Shown: positions 9,067 to 17,159, counted from the first letter of the stretch. The stretch is 64,000 nt of DNA from Paraburkholderia flagellata (GCF_021390645.1 NZ_JAJEJT010000004.1:124001-188000), one strand, 5' to 3'. A program made the numbers and translations. The notes: generated by a model not told the origin, from the letters alone.

Positions 9067-9510
9067 GTGCTTCCAGAATCGGCGGAGAGCGCCTTTCGAT
9101 CTGCGTTCGAACGGTTGAAGGTAGGGAAACCCGTTCGATTATCGGTCGGCACAGCGATAACCCAAGCCAGTGTGGCACAAGAAGCGGGTTGCGATCCTTC
9201 AGCGCTACGCAAATCACGCTATCCCCTCTTGATCAGCGAGATACAACGTTGGCAACGAGACAACCCGCCGAAGCCGGCACCGTCGCAGCGCCAGCTGACT
9301 CGCGCCAAACGTGAACAGCGGCGCGACGACCGAGCGAGGCTATCAGAAGTTGTAAAACAGCGCGACAGCCTGGCATCGCTGTTGATGGAAGCCGATACAA
9401 AAATTGTGGAGCTCGTAAAGGAAATTGCGGAGCTCAAAGAGCGAACTCCGAAAGAGTCATCTAATGTAGCCAACTTCCCGGGAAATCGCTCCCGGAGAAA
9501 CGGACTGTGA
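9067..9510 (+). CDS. Small HTH plus coiled-coil accessory protein, TnpC/DUF6262-like, 147 aa
   Basis: Starts with GTG at 9067, one base after the stop of recombinase C, with AAGGA before it. Residues about 15-60 look like a helix-turn-helix (TAITQASVAQEAGCDPSALRK), then Pro/Arg-rich basic residues, then a heptad coiled coil (about 85-125) ending in a polar tail. The architecture matches the small TnpC/DUF6262 proteins that accompany Tn554-type recombinases and influence orientation and efficiency of transposition. The family is inferred from shape and position; no direct sequence match could be tested. Confidence 0.65.
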   Translation: MLPESAESAFRSAFERLKVGKPVRLSVGTAITQASVAQEAGCDPSALRKSRYPLLISEIQRWQRDNPPKPAPSQRQLTRAKREQRRDDRARLSEVVKQRDSLASLLMEADTKIVELVKEIAELKERTPKESSNVANFPGNRSRRNGL

Positions 9511-10571
9511 CGTACTCCGTATTTCAAGGGGCGCAAACGTGTCATCCGTCGCAGTGCGCGAACCTTGGACTGCGCTGTGGATACGCCAAAGGACGGATTA
9601 TATGCGTCGGTGTGGGCGCGACAGTCGAATAACTGTGTGCGGGAACGACGCGCTCCGCTCATCTCCGAATCTCGCAAGCGCGCGCTTAGCAGCCACCCAA
9701 CGGCGATCAACATAACTCTTCAACAATACCTGCCCCAGCTTCACGAAGCCCATAACAGATGCCATCCGCCAGCATGCCTGCTGAGCCCCGACCCGGTTCT
9801 TCTCGAGCGTCCCGCGGCTAACGTAATTCAACGTCGGATGCAGTCGCGCGACCTCCAGGAACGTAGAGGCTTTGGTCAGCGCTCTAAACCAACAATCGCC
9901 GCTTCAAATCATCGCTTAACGGATGCCGTACGCCTCAAGTGACTCCTGGGAGATCCTGCCGCAATATTGGCTGCCGGTTCTTTACACAGAATCACACCGG
10001 CCTCGGGGCAACGCCGAAGCCGTGCTACGCCCAGCGCATCTGGTTATCACCTCGGCATACGGAGGTCGCTGCATCGACTAGCCCTTCACCGGACAATTCC
10101 GACGACCAGATACAGCGAGCCTTCAGCCATCGCTCCAGGCGAAAAATCTCCCCAGACCCAATTCGGCGCATGCCGCCTCAAGACGGGCTCCGACACGTTA
10201 CAGTGTTCGCCCGGCAGCCCTTAGGAAGGTCGACTTCGCCGTTGTAATCCACCTGCGCGTTGCCGTGCGCTGATCCCCTGCTGCGCTATCAGCCTTCTTT
10301 CCTTATGCACGCCATCGCCGCATATTTGATCTCGACTCGTGCTCCCCGTGTGTACAACTGAGCTGCCCACACCACAAGGGCGTGGACAGCCGCCAATCGG
10401 CGGTCCCTCAGTTGCACACACTCGGAACTGACGCGCGCCTGCGGCGCTTGCCCAAATTAAGGAAAAGGGAAGAAAAACTCGACATGACTTGGCGCACCAA
10501 ATGTGCAGGTCCGTCGGTGCGATGTCCATCGGCTGATACTAATAGTGATGACTGTCAATGCACTCTGCTAA
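9511..10571 (+). other. Non-coding or decayed kilobase at the island's right side
   Basis: No gene can be supported. A minus-strand frame between about 9880 and 9598 reads as a plausible basic protein segment (about 95 residues, no start or ribosome site) and may be a remnant I cannot name. Other frames are broken and compositionally random. The stretch contains the large inverted repeat at 10348-10421. The junction with host DNA is probably just before 10572. Confidence 0.45.
10348..10421. repeat. 74-bp structured inverted repeat with two internal hairpins
   Basis: Outer arms GTGTGTACAACTGAG (10348-10362) and CTCAGTTGCACACAC (10407-10421) pair over 15 bases with one mismatch. Inside are a second imperfect hairpin (CCACACC with GGCGTGG around 10368-10386) and a perfect one (CCGCC-AATC-GGCGG, 10390-10403). 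Together they would fold as a three-way junction. It is too regular to be chance; possibilities are an element end, a structured RNA or a recombination site. Confidence 0.6.
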
Positions 10572-10730
10572 CGTGTAGGCTTCATTCCGAGCTATACGTT
10601 GCAAAGCGGACGCTTCAAGGACACGAAGATCACCTTCATCGCCATGTGGCATCACGCCTCGAAGTACTACTCCGACCCGAGTAACCAGGAATACCGGCTC
10701 GTCATCAACATGCCGTTGAAGCTGTTCTGA
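10572..10730 (+). pseudogene. 3' fragment of an outer-membrane beta-barrel (porin-type) gene
   Basis: A 52-codon frame without a start, preceded by an in-frame TAA at 10569, ends at 10728-10730. It reads as two or three amphipathic beta strands with alternating aromatic residues (KDTKITFIAMWHHASKYY, then QEYRLVINMPLKLF) and a terminal Phe, the signature of a Gram-negative outer-membrane barrel C-terminus. The exact porin family is not certain. The abrupt beginning beside the island suggests the mobile DNA replaced or interrupted the rest of the gene. A GC-rich hairpin near 10748-10770 separates it from the convergent gene. Confidence 0.6.
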
Positions 10731-10784
10731 AGCGCCGCAGTCGTGACGCGGCGGCGCGGGCCGCCGCCGCGTGCGCCGTGCGCG

Positions 10785-11192
10785 TCAAGCCTCGCGGGCA
10801 AACACCTCGCGCGCGGCGAAGAGACCGTTGAGCGCCGCGGGAAAGCCCGCGTACACTGCCATCTGCATGATCGTCTCGACGATCTCCTCACGCGTGAGCC
10901 CCACGTTGAGGCCCGCGGCAATATGGACCTTGAGTTGCGGCTGCGCGTGGCCAATGGCCGTGAGCGCCGCGATGGTGGCAATTTCGCGCGAGCGAAGGTC
11001 GAGACCGGGCCGCGCGTAGATGTCGCCAAATGGAAATTCCAGCAGATACTGCGCGAAATCCGGTGCGATATCGGCGAGCGAGTCGATCACGTGCTCGCCG
11101 CCGCTGCCATCAATCGCCGAGAGCATGCGCTTGCCTCTTGCGAGGCGGCTTTCCTGCTGGGCGGCGCTGACCTGATTCATCGTTTCGTACAT
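10785..11192 (-). CDS. Carboxymuconolactone decarboxylase/AhpD-like family protein, 135 aa
   Basis: All-helical CMD-family protein: PGLDLRSREIATIAALTAIG followed by KVHIAAGLNVGLTREEIVETI and YAGFPAALN are the classic family blocks. The AhpD CxxC pair is absent, so it is closer to the decarboxylase-like or uncharacterised branch than to the peroxidase partner. The ATG at 11192 is chosen because AAAGGAA lies just upstream; it lies inside the end of the MerR gene (83-base overlap), so the two are coupled. Members next to MerR regulators are often induced by aldehydes or electrophiles. The substrate is unknown. Confidence 0.85.
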   Translation of the reverse strand: MYETMNQVSAAQQESRLARGKRMLSAIDGSGGEHVIDSLADIAPDFAQYLLEFPFGDIYARPGLDLRSREIATIAALTAIGHAQPQLKVHIAAGLNVGLTREEIVETIMQMAVYAGFPAALNGLFAAREVFAREA

Positions 11193-11553
11193 TCTCGTTC
11201 CTTTGCATGGCGTGGGAATAACCTTCGATCTTTTTGTCGAGGACGAGAAGACACGCCTTGAGTTCAGCCACCTGCGCACGCACCGCTTCGCGATGCGCCG
11301 CCAGCAATTCGCCGCGCTCGCACTCGGTTGACTTACCCGCCGCGCGCAGTTGCGCGTAGCGCAACATGCCCTGGATCGGCATGCCCGTGGTCTTCAGACG
11401 GCCGAGGAACTCGATCCATTCGAACACCGAGCGGTCGTAAGCGCGCTGGCCGGTTTCGTCGCGCACCGCATAGGGAATCAGCCCGATGCGCTCGTAGTAG
11501 CGGATCGTGTGGGCCGAAAGGCCCGTGAGCGCGGCCAGTTCACCAATCTTCAT
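11110..11553 (-). CDS. MerR-family transcriptional regulator, 147 aa
   Basis: N-terminal winged HTH of the MerR type (MKIGELAALTGLSAHTIRYYERIGLIP, residues 1-27), a second wing (GQRAYDRS), then the dimerisation helix (about 75-118, CERGELLAAHREAVRAQVAEL). There is one Cys at about residue 78 in STECERGE and a further one in the helix, but not the metal-binding pattern of MerR/CueR. It resembles the AdhR/NmlR aldehyde-responsive group. The start at ATG 11553 matches the first HTH residue. It is the first gene of a two-gene operon with the CMD protein and has its own 19-bp-spacer promoter. Confidence 0.9.
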   Translation of the reverse strand: MKIGELAALTGLSAHTIRYYERIGLIPYAVRDETGQRAYDRSVFEWIEFLGRLKTTGMPIQGMLRYAQLRAAGKSTECERGELLAAHREAVRAQVAELKACLLVLDKKIEGYSHAMQRNENVRNDESGQRRPAGKPPRKRQAHALGD

Positions 11554-11578
11554 GCACTTCTCCTCATCGACGTTCTGA

Positions 11579-11609
11579 ATAGTGGGACTTCGAGTGCACT
11601 CCAGGTCAA
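11579..11609 (-). promoter_or_regulatory. MerR-type promoter/operator with 19-bp spacer
   Basis: On the minus strand, TTGACC (11609-11604) and CACTAT (11584-11579) are separated by 19 bases carrying the dyad-like ACTTCGAGTGCACTCCAGGT. An over-long spacer containing a dyad is the hallmark of MerR-family activation by DNA untwisting. It reads into the merR-CMD operon and ends about 25 bases before the MerR start. Confidence 0.75.
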
Positions 11610-11731
11610 GCACTTTTTTGGTTGAACTCGAAAATTGAAATGACAATGAAAACTTCCTACTCGTCCGTAGTTCCCACGCCGACCATCATGCGCTTCCAAT
11701 CGCTACACCAACAGTAGGCTTAGCCGTGACG

Positions 11732-11881
11732 TTGATGACCGGTTTGATTCGAGGTGGGCTGCTGCATCTGGGCCATTTTGACGTGACGACTTTCGCGCTC
11801 GACGATGCGAACGAGGCAGTCGCTCATGCAGCGGCGAATGGCGGCCCATTCCGGATGACGGTGATCAGCCCAGCGCGTTGA
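11732..11881 (+). pseudogene. C-terminal remnant of a zinc-type alcohol dehydrogenase
   Basis: A frame with no start gives about 49 residues that match the last strand-helix of medium-chain dehydrogenases (GLIRGGLLHLGHFDVTTFAL, then DDANEAVAHAAANGGPFRMT), stopping at 11879-11881. The rest of a normal roughly 340-residue enzyme is missing. MerR regulators of the AdhR kind usually sit beside an alcohol dehydrogenase, so this may be the lost divergent target. The 270 bases after it, up to the xylanase gene, hold only a decayed frame ending near 12100. Confidence 0.65.
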
Positions 11882-12151
11882 CGAGTGTGGTTCTTCGCAG
11901 ACGATCACACAATGGGCGACCGGTATCGCGTCGAATCCGTTCTTCCCGTAACTGCTGCAGCGGATCGATGAAGGCATCGGCAAGATGCCGCCGCCGGTCG
12001 TCAAGTCGCCACCGCGCACGCATGAAACCGCGGACGGTCGGCCCGACGATTTCGAGGCCGATCTGAACCCGCGCGAGCAGGTCGGCTCCGACGAGCCTTG
12101 ATGGCCCGCACAATACCGGAGGTCATCTGCTTCCCGGCTTGAACGTTGACG

Positions 12152-13336
12152 TTACGGCTGATAAGACGAATCGACGATCGTCCACAGCGCAGCTTTCGGC
12201 TTCAGGTTCGCATCGAAAGGCAACGGCAGGTTGCTGCGCGGCACCGGCGTCGACGTCAGCCACGTATGCTTGTCTGAATAGCCCCAGAACGTCACCGCCT
12301 TGATGCTCGGCTCCTGCTCGAACAGAGCGAACACCGCACGATATCGCTCGGCTTGCGCGCGCATGATGTCGTTCGGCACAGGATGGCCGAGGTCCGGCAG
12401 ACATGCATGCGGATTGCTCCAGCATTCGCCCGGATCGGTATAGAGACTCACGTCGAGCTCGGTCACCTGGTTTTCGAGGCCGAGCGCGGCGACGTCGTCG
12501 AACGCCTGCTTGATGTTCGGTAGCGGCGGCCAATTCACGCTGATATGCATCTGATGCCCGACCCCGTCGATCGGCACGCCCTGCGCGCGGAGATCGCGGA
12601 TCACCGCGAGCAGCTTCGCGCGCTTGCCCGGATCGTCCGTGTTGTACTCGTTGATATAGAGCTTCACGTTCGGGTCCGCCGCGCGCGCCGCGCGGAAAGC
12701 GATCGCGATGTAGTCCTTGCCGAGCGCGCGATACCACGGACTGTCTTCGCGATACACCTGATGCGGGTCGTCGCTGATCACTTCGTTGACCACGTCCCAT
12801 GCATAGACCTTGCCGCGGAAGTGTGTGACGACGTCGGTTACATATCGATCGAGCCGCTTCGCCACGATGTCGTGATAGTGAGGGTCTTTTGGATCGCCGG
12901 CGAAGAACCAGGCCGGCGCTTCGGTCCAGTCGCCCGCCTTGAAGTGCCAAACGAGCGTATGGCCGCGCACCGCGATGCCGTGCGCCTGAGCAAACGCGAC
13001 GATCTGGTCGGCAGGCTCGAAGTTGTACTGGCCTTCCGCGACGCCGATCGTGCCCGGCTTCATCTTGTTCTCGGCGGTGAGGCTCGAGAACTGTGCGGCG
13101 ATGAGCGCCGCGTCGGCGGGACTGTCGATCGAATCGGGTTCGATCGCCGCGCCGACCTTGAAGTGCGCGGCCATCACACTGCGCAGTGGCGGCAGCGCTT
13201 CAGCGGGCGCCGCGGCGAGCGGCAGCCCGTCGTGGGCAGTCACCGTCTGGTTGTTCGCGCAGCCCGCGGCCCATGCGAGCGTGCAAACGGCCACGGCTGC
13301 GCAGAGCATGCGCATCGAAGTCCTCAAAGGACGCAT
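12152..13336 (-). CDS. GH10 endo-1,4-beta-xylanase, lipoprotein, 394 aa
   Basis: Hydrolyses internal beta-1,4-xylosidic bonds of xylan. The ATG at 13336 follows AAGGAGA at ideal spacing; longer starts (13354, 13405) are less likely. The signal peptide ends in a lipobox (LAWAAGC) so Cys26 should carry lipid and anchor the enzyme to a membrane. GH10 barrel blocks: ENKMKP, HTLVWH (126-131), the acid/base WDVVNE with Glu185, YINEYN, QMHIS and the nucleophile TELDVS with Glu293, then FWGYSD. Two Cys in the late loop (ECWSNPHAC) may form a disulfide. The gene stands alone with LacI-type palindromes upstream. No xylose genes are adjacent. Confidence 0.92.
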   Translation of the reverse strand: MRPLRTSMRMLCAAVAVCTLAWAAGCANNQTVTAHDGLPLAAAPAEALPPLRSVMAAHFKVGAAIEPDSIDSPADAALIAAQFSSLTAENKMKPGTIGVAEGQYNFEPADQIVAFAQAHGIAVRGHTLVWHFKAGDWTEAPAWFFAGDPKDPHYHDIVAKRLDRYVTDVVTHFRGKVYAWDVVNEVISDDPHQVYREDSPWYRALGKDYIAIAFRAARAADPNVKLYINEYNTDDPGKRAKLLAVIRDLRAQGVPIDGVGHQMHISVNWPPLPNIKQAFDDVAALGLENQVTELDVSLYTDPGECWSNPHACLPDLGHPVPNDIMRAQAERYRAVFALFEQEPSIKAVTFWGYSDKHTWLTSTPVPRSNLPLPFDANLKPKAALWTIVDSSYQP

Positions 13337-13391
13337 TGCTGGTCTCCTTGTCATGTGACGCTCGTCCGGGTGTATTCTAACCACTCGTAAC

Positions 13392-13403
13392 GTTAGCGGT
13401 AAC
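13392..13403. promoter_or_regulatory. Second LacI-like half-symmetric site
   Basis: GTTAGCGGTAAC (flanked as CGTTAGCGGTAACAACG) is near-palindromic around a central CG, similar to TGTTAGCGCTAACA-type LacI-family operators of Burkholderiales. It is 55 bases upstream of the xylanase ATG, a repressing position. Confidence 0.45.
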
Positions 13404-13515
13404 AACGCGGATGTTAGGCAGCGCCCCCCGGACCGGCTATGAGGGATTTACCTGAGGTATGAACGAGGCGATGCAAGGTGACTGAGTGTCGAGTCAATCG
13501 ATTTGACTCAGCGCG

Positions 13516-13535
13516 ATTTGAAAGCGCTTTCAAAT
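13516..13535. promoter_or_regulatory. LacI/GalR-type operator palindrome
   Basis: ATTTGAAAGCGCTTTCAAAT is a perfect 20-base palindrome with the central CG and TGAAAGCGCTTTCA core typical of LacI/GalR-family binding sites. It lies 180 bases upstream of the xylanase start. No LacI gene is in the window. Confidence 0.6.
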
Positions 13536-13677
13536 GGAGTTGCACCGACCTGGCGCGCCACCGACTGCGCGAAACGGAGTACCTCTCACTCAATCCCAAC
13601 TAGCGGGACGGGAATACCGAAGCTCTTCAGCGCGCGGCGTGCTTCAAACGTCGTGCGTGCGGCGATTCAGTTTGATT

Positions 13678-13989
13678 TCAATGTGCGCCCAACGAGCCTC
13701 CATCTGGGGAGAGCCGATTGTCCACCGAGGTGACACCGGGCACCGACATCGCACTCTGTTCGGCACGCGCGACATGTTCCCGCTCTGGCACCCATCCCAC
13801 CAGCGTGATCTGTCCTGAGTGAGCAAAGACAAACACGTGTGACATCCCGACGCCGCTGCGCGCCTCCGCGACGCGCACGGCATGGGCAAGCTGCTGGTCA
13901 GTGGCTTGCGCATCACCCTGGGCATGGGCCACCGGCGCGATTGCGCCCGAGATTAGCAACGCGAGCGTAGAAACAAGGGCTGTTTTCAC
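13678..13989 (-). CDS. Secreted BON-domain protein, 103 aa
   Basis: Starts with GTG at 13989 behind a strong AAGGAGG site. Residues 1-23 are a Sec signal peptide ending AHA. The rest is a single BON domain: helix (QLAHAVRVAEARSG), strand with ITLVGWVP, helix (EHVARAEQSAMSVPGV) and strand SVDNRLSP. BON domains bind membrane surfaces or partner proteins in the periplasm (OsmY/Kbp type). A single BON copy of this length is common in Burkholderiaceae. Its job here is unknown; it is next to, but not clearly in an operon with, the xylanase. Confidence 0.85.
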   Translation of the reverse strand: MKTALVSTLALLISGAIAPVAHAQGDAQATDQQLAHAVRVAEARSGVGMSHVFVFAHSGQITLVGWVPEREHVARAEQSAMSVPGVTSVDNRLSPDGGSLGAH

Positions 13990-14460
13990 GATACCTCCTT
14001 ACAAGTACTATGGTGTGCCGGCAAACTCCGCCGGCAACTCTTCCGGTCCGACTCAATGCGAGGCCACGGAAGTGCATCGGACAAAATCCTCTTTCCATTG
14101 CTCGCGTCGCGGCGATCGCGATTGCGCGTCGAGGTTTTGTCGGCCGGGGCGATGGGCGGTTGTGCCCTCGCCCGCAGAAAAGCGTGCAGGTGCAGTGTGT
14201 TCGAGCGGGACGTCGCGTGCGCGGCGTGGCGGGGGAACAGCGGGAGCCGAGGGATGGGAGCTGGTTGGCGCGTTCGTGGCGGAGCGCGAGAGCCAGACGG
14301 ATGCACTGACAATCCCGCACTCAGCCTGCTACGCGGCCGAGCCCGGCTCGTTGCCCGGCATCGTATGCATTGATGATAGTCGCTAATGTCCGCCACTGCT
14401 GGCGATACGCGTCGTCTTTTTTTGGGTCTTTTGTGCACCGACATTCGCGAGGCGCGCGGC
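13990..14460. other. Intergenic stretch without a supportable gene
   Basis: Frames on both strands are Arg/Ala-rich shadows with no ribosome sites. No hairpin with a T-run or clear promoter was noticed between the BON gene and the SulP gene. Confidence 0.4.
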
Positions 14461-16002
14461 TTATGACACCTCCACCTCCACATCCGCGCGCGCCAGCAAT
14501 CCGCTGCAACGCGGCGAAAGATGCGCGAACACGACCCGCTTGCCCGCGCGCTCGTAGCGCCCCTGCACCGCTTCGAGCGCGGCGATGGCCGAATGGTCCG
14601 CCACATGCAGATGCGCGCAGTCGATCGTGACGTGCGCGGGATCGCTCTGCGGATCGAACAGCGTCTGGAAGTGCGCGGCTGATGCGAAGAATAGCGTGCC
14701 GCGCGGCACATACAAGCGCTCGCCCGAATCGATGTCACGAATATCGCAACGGAACTCGCGCGCATGCTGCCACGCGAAATTGAGCGAGGCGATCACGATG
14801 CCGCAGAGCACCGCCGTCGCGAGATCCGTGCACACGGTGATGATTGTCACCGCAACGATCACGACCGCGTCGTTGCGCGGCACCTTGTGCAGCACGCGCA
14901 ACGAGCCCCATGCGAAGGTCTGCGCCGCCACCACGAACATCACGCCCACGAGCGCCGCGAGCGGAATGCGCTCGATCAGCGGCGAAAGGAACAGGATGTA
15001 GAGCAGGATCATCACGCCGCTCGTCACGCCCGAGATGCGTGCGCGGCCGCCCGAGCCGAGATTGATGACGGTCTGGCCGATCATCGCGCAGCCGCCCATC
15101 GCGCCGAACAGGCCCGAAGCGACGTTCGCCGCGCCGAGCGCCACACACTCGCGGTTGGGGCGCCCGCGCGTGGCCGTCACGTCGTCGGTGAGGTTGAGCG
15201 TGAGCAGCGTCTCCAGCAGCCCCACCATCGCCATCAGCACGGCGTAGGGCAGCACGATCTTCAGCGTGGCGAGGTCGAACGGCACGGCGGGCAGCGCAAA
15301 CGCGGGCAGGCCGCCCGCAATGTGCGCCATGTCGCCGAGCGTGCGCACCGGCAGGTGCAGCAACTGCGCGGCAAGCCCCACGCCGACGATCGCCACGAGC
15401 GCGGGCGGAGCGGCCTTCGTCACGCGCGGCAGCACGAACACGATCGCCATGGTGAGCGCGACGAGCCCCGCCATCAGCGCGAGCGCCGGGCCGTGCATCC
15501 ACTGCGGCCCCTGTGGGCCGGGCACCTTGAAGTGCTCGAACTGCGCACGCGCAATGATGATCGCGAGGCCGTTGACGAACCCGAGCATCACCGGATGCGG
15601 CACCATGCGGATCAGTTTGCCGAGGCGCAACGCGCCGAACAGCAACATGACGATGCCGCTCAGCACAACCGTGGCGAACAGATACTGCGGCCCATGCTGA
15701 ACCACGAGCGCGACGATCACCACGGCCATCGATCCGGCCGCGCCCGATATCATCCCGGGCCGGCCGCCGAACAGCGCCGTGATCGTACAGATGAAGAACG
15801 CGCCGTACAGGCCCGCGAGCGGATTGACGCGCGCGACGAGCGCGAAGGCGATGCACTCAGGCACGAGCGCAAACGACGACGTGATGCCCGCGAGCAGTTC
15901 GTTACGCAGCAACGAAGAACGGGAAAAGCGGCGCGAGCCGGAACGGTCGGATTCCATGTAGCGGTAGGGATTTGCGGCAGATTGGCTGGATGACGTCACC
16001 AC
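14461..16002 (-). CDS. SulP-family inorganic anion transporter with STAS domain, 513 aa
   Basis: Membrane transporter for sulfate, bicarbonate or similar anions. The SulP signature region appears early (LVPECIAFALVARVNPLAGLYG, about 46-67) followed by GGRPGMISGAAGSMAVVI and 10 or more hydrophobic segments to about residue 410. The C-terminal part (about 425-513) is a STAS domain (HVTIDCAHLHVADHSAIAAL) that normally regulates transport. The annotated start is GTG at 16002; ATG at 15957 (MESDRSG) is an alternative, neither with a strong ribosome site. Single gene. Substrate cannot be fixed; no carbonic anhydrase is fused or adjacent. Confidence 0.9.
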   Translation of the reverse strand: MVTSSSQSAANPYRYMESDRSGSRRFSRSSLLRNELLAGITSSFALVPECIAFALVARVNPLAGLYGAFFICTITALFGGRPGMISGAAGSMAVVIVALVVQHGPQYLFATVVLSGIVMLLFGALRLGKLIRMVPHPVMLGFVNGLAIIIARAQFEHFKVPGPQGPQWMHGPALALMAGLVALTMAIVFVLPRVTKAAPPALVAIVGVGLAAQLLHLPVRTLGDMAHIAGGLPAFALPAVPFDLATLKIVLPYAVLMAMVGLLETLLTLNLTDDVTATRGRPNRECVALGAANVASGLFGAMGGCAMIGQTVINLGSGGRARISGVTSGVMILLYILFLSPLIERIPLAALVGVMFVVAAQTFAWGSLRVLHKVPRNDAVVIVAVTIITVCTDLATAVLCGIVIASLNFAWQHAREFRCDIRDIDSGERLYVPRGTLFFASAAHFQTLFDPQSDPAHVTIDCAHLHVADHSAIAALEAVQGRYERAGKRVVFAHLSPRCSGLLARADVEVEVS

Positions 16003-16175
16003 GCCCCACGCGTCGCGTTGGCTCGAAAGGCGAGCGGGGGAAAGGTCGGCGCGCGAAGCGGCGGCATGGCGCCGCTTCGAAGCGGCCTGCGCGGGCGCGC
16101 GCCATGATCCATACGGACGAAAGCGCGCATCCTAGCATGATTGCCATATGGTTGCCGGCGGGTGCGCGGGTTGTC

Positions 16176-17159
16176 TTACGCAGTCTCGCCAACTGAGCGT
16201 GCGCCGAATTTCGCCCGGTACGCGGTCGGGCTCGTAAGCGCGATACGCCTGAAGTGCCGCCGCATCGATTCTTCCGAACCGAAGCCCGCAAGCTCGGCAA
16301 TACGTGCGATGGCGAGGCGAGGCCGAGACTCGAGCAGGTCGCGCGCAACCGCCACGCGTTCACGCAAAACCCATTCGTACGGCCCCATGCCCGTTGCCTC
16401 GCGAAACTGCCGTTGCAGCGTCCGTGGACTCATGGAGGCCTTGGCGGCCAACGACTCGACACTGTACTCACGTCTCGGATTCGCTCGCACCCAGTCCATC
16501 AGTTGCGCGAGACGGCTGGCTTCGTCGGGCGGCATGGGGCGCGGGACAAACTGTGCCTGCCCGCCCTCGCGATGGGGCGCGACCACGAGCCGCTGCGCCA
16601 CGCGGTTGGCCACCGCAGGGCCATGATCTCGCCGCACGAGATGGAGCAGCATATCGAGCCCTGCAGCAGAACCCGCCGAGGTCAATATCTGTCCCTCGTC
16701 GACGTAGAGGGCCTGCGGCTCCACGATTACGCTCGAATAGCGCTGCTGCAGGCGCTCGGCATACCGCCAATGCGTCGTTACGCGCTTGCCGTCCAGCACC
16801 CCCGCGGCCGCAAGCACGAACACACCGGAGCAAATCGAGCAAAGGCGTGCGCCGCGCGCGTAGGCCGCACTCAGCTTGTTGAGCAACGGCTTGGGCGGCA
16901 GCTCGTCCGGATCGCGCCAGCCCGGTATGACGATGGTCTGCGCCCGATCGAGCATCGCGAGCGTATAAGGTGCCTGCACCGTGATGCCACCGGCAGCTCG
17001 CAACGGCCCCCGCTCCCCCGCGCACACAGCGAAGCGATACCAGTCGACGTCCAGCTCCGGCCGCTCGAGCGCGAAAAATTCCGTCACGCACCCGAATTCA
17101 AAGGTACACAGCCTGTCGTAGGCGAGCGCGACGACAAGATGGTTGGTCGATTCGTTCAT
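16176..17159 (-). CDS. ftrA: AraC-family regulator with DJ-1/PfpI amidase-like domain, FtrA type, 327 aa
   Basis: N-terminal class I glutamine amidotransferase-like sensor (residues 1-185) with the nucleophile-elbow region SICSGVFVLAAAGVLDG, then two AraC HTH motifs (SVESLAAKASMSPRTLQRQF and AIARIAELAGFGSEESMRRH, about 245-315). The architecture and length match FtrA, whose gene typically lies next to a rhodanese-like gene, as here. It is divergent from that gene across about 100 bases, so it probably controls it. The inducer is not known from the sequence. Confidence 0.88.
   Translation of the reverse strand: MNESTNHLVVALAYDRLCTFEFGCVTEFFALERPELDVDWYRFAVCAGERGPLRAAGGITVQAPYTLAMLDRAQTIVIPGWRDPDELPPKPLLNKLSAAYARGARLCSICSGVFVLAAAGVLDGKRVTTHWRYAERLQQRYSSVIVEPQALYVDEGQILTSAGSAAGLDMLLHLVRRDHGPAVANRVAQRLVVAPHREGGQAQFVPRPMPPDEASRLAQLMDWVRANPRREYSVESLAAKASMSPRTLQRQFREATGMGPYEWVLRERVAVARDLLESRPRLAIARIAELAGFGSEESMRRHFRRIALTSPTAYRAKFGARSVGETA

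Larger units (their letters stand above)
4041..9510 (+). mobile_element. Three-recombinase mobile module (Tn554/RIT-like in layout)
   Basis: Four same-strand genes are packed without gaps: recombinase A (4041-5348), B (5332-7020, 17-base overlap), C (7017-9065, ATGA overlap) and an HTH/coiled-coil gene (9067-9510). Base composition is lower in GC than the surroundings, most clearly in gene C. Recombinase-in-trio elements carry three tandem tyrosine recombinases, and Tn554 carries two plus the small coiled-coil TnpC; this block combines the features of both with larger proteins. The coordinates cover the genes only. Ends, target duplication and insertion core were not identified. Confidence 0.65.
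13337..13677 (-). other. Control region of the xylanase gene
   Basis: No gene is seen. The stretch is rich in dyads: GTTAGCGGTAAC (13392-13403), an interrupted GAGTCAA/TTGACTC repeat (13491-13509) and a 20-base perfect palindrome (13516-13535). All lie upstream of the leftward xylanase gene and downstream of the BON gene. Confidence 0.5.

Noticed and set aside
10348..10421. Integron attC site
   Set aside because: The arms lack the RYYYAAC and GTTRRRY core half-sites.
9565..10529. Several 80-125 codon frames in the island's right flank
   Set aside because: No start signals or recognisable domains; kept only as a note on a possible remnant around 9598-9880.
10572..10730. Complete small gene instead of a porin fragment
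   Set aside because: There is no start codon with ribosome site, an in-frame stop lies just before, and the sequence matches only terminal barrel strands.
14764..15993. 409-codon plus-strand frame opposite the SulP gene
   Set aside because: Composition is His/Arg/Glu-rich and motif-free; the minus-strand SulP protein explains the open frame.
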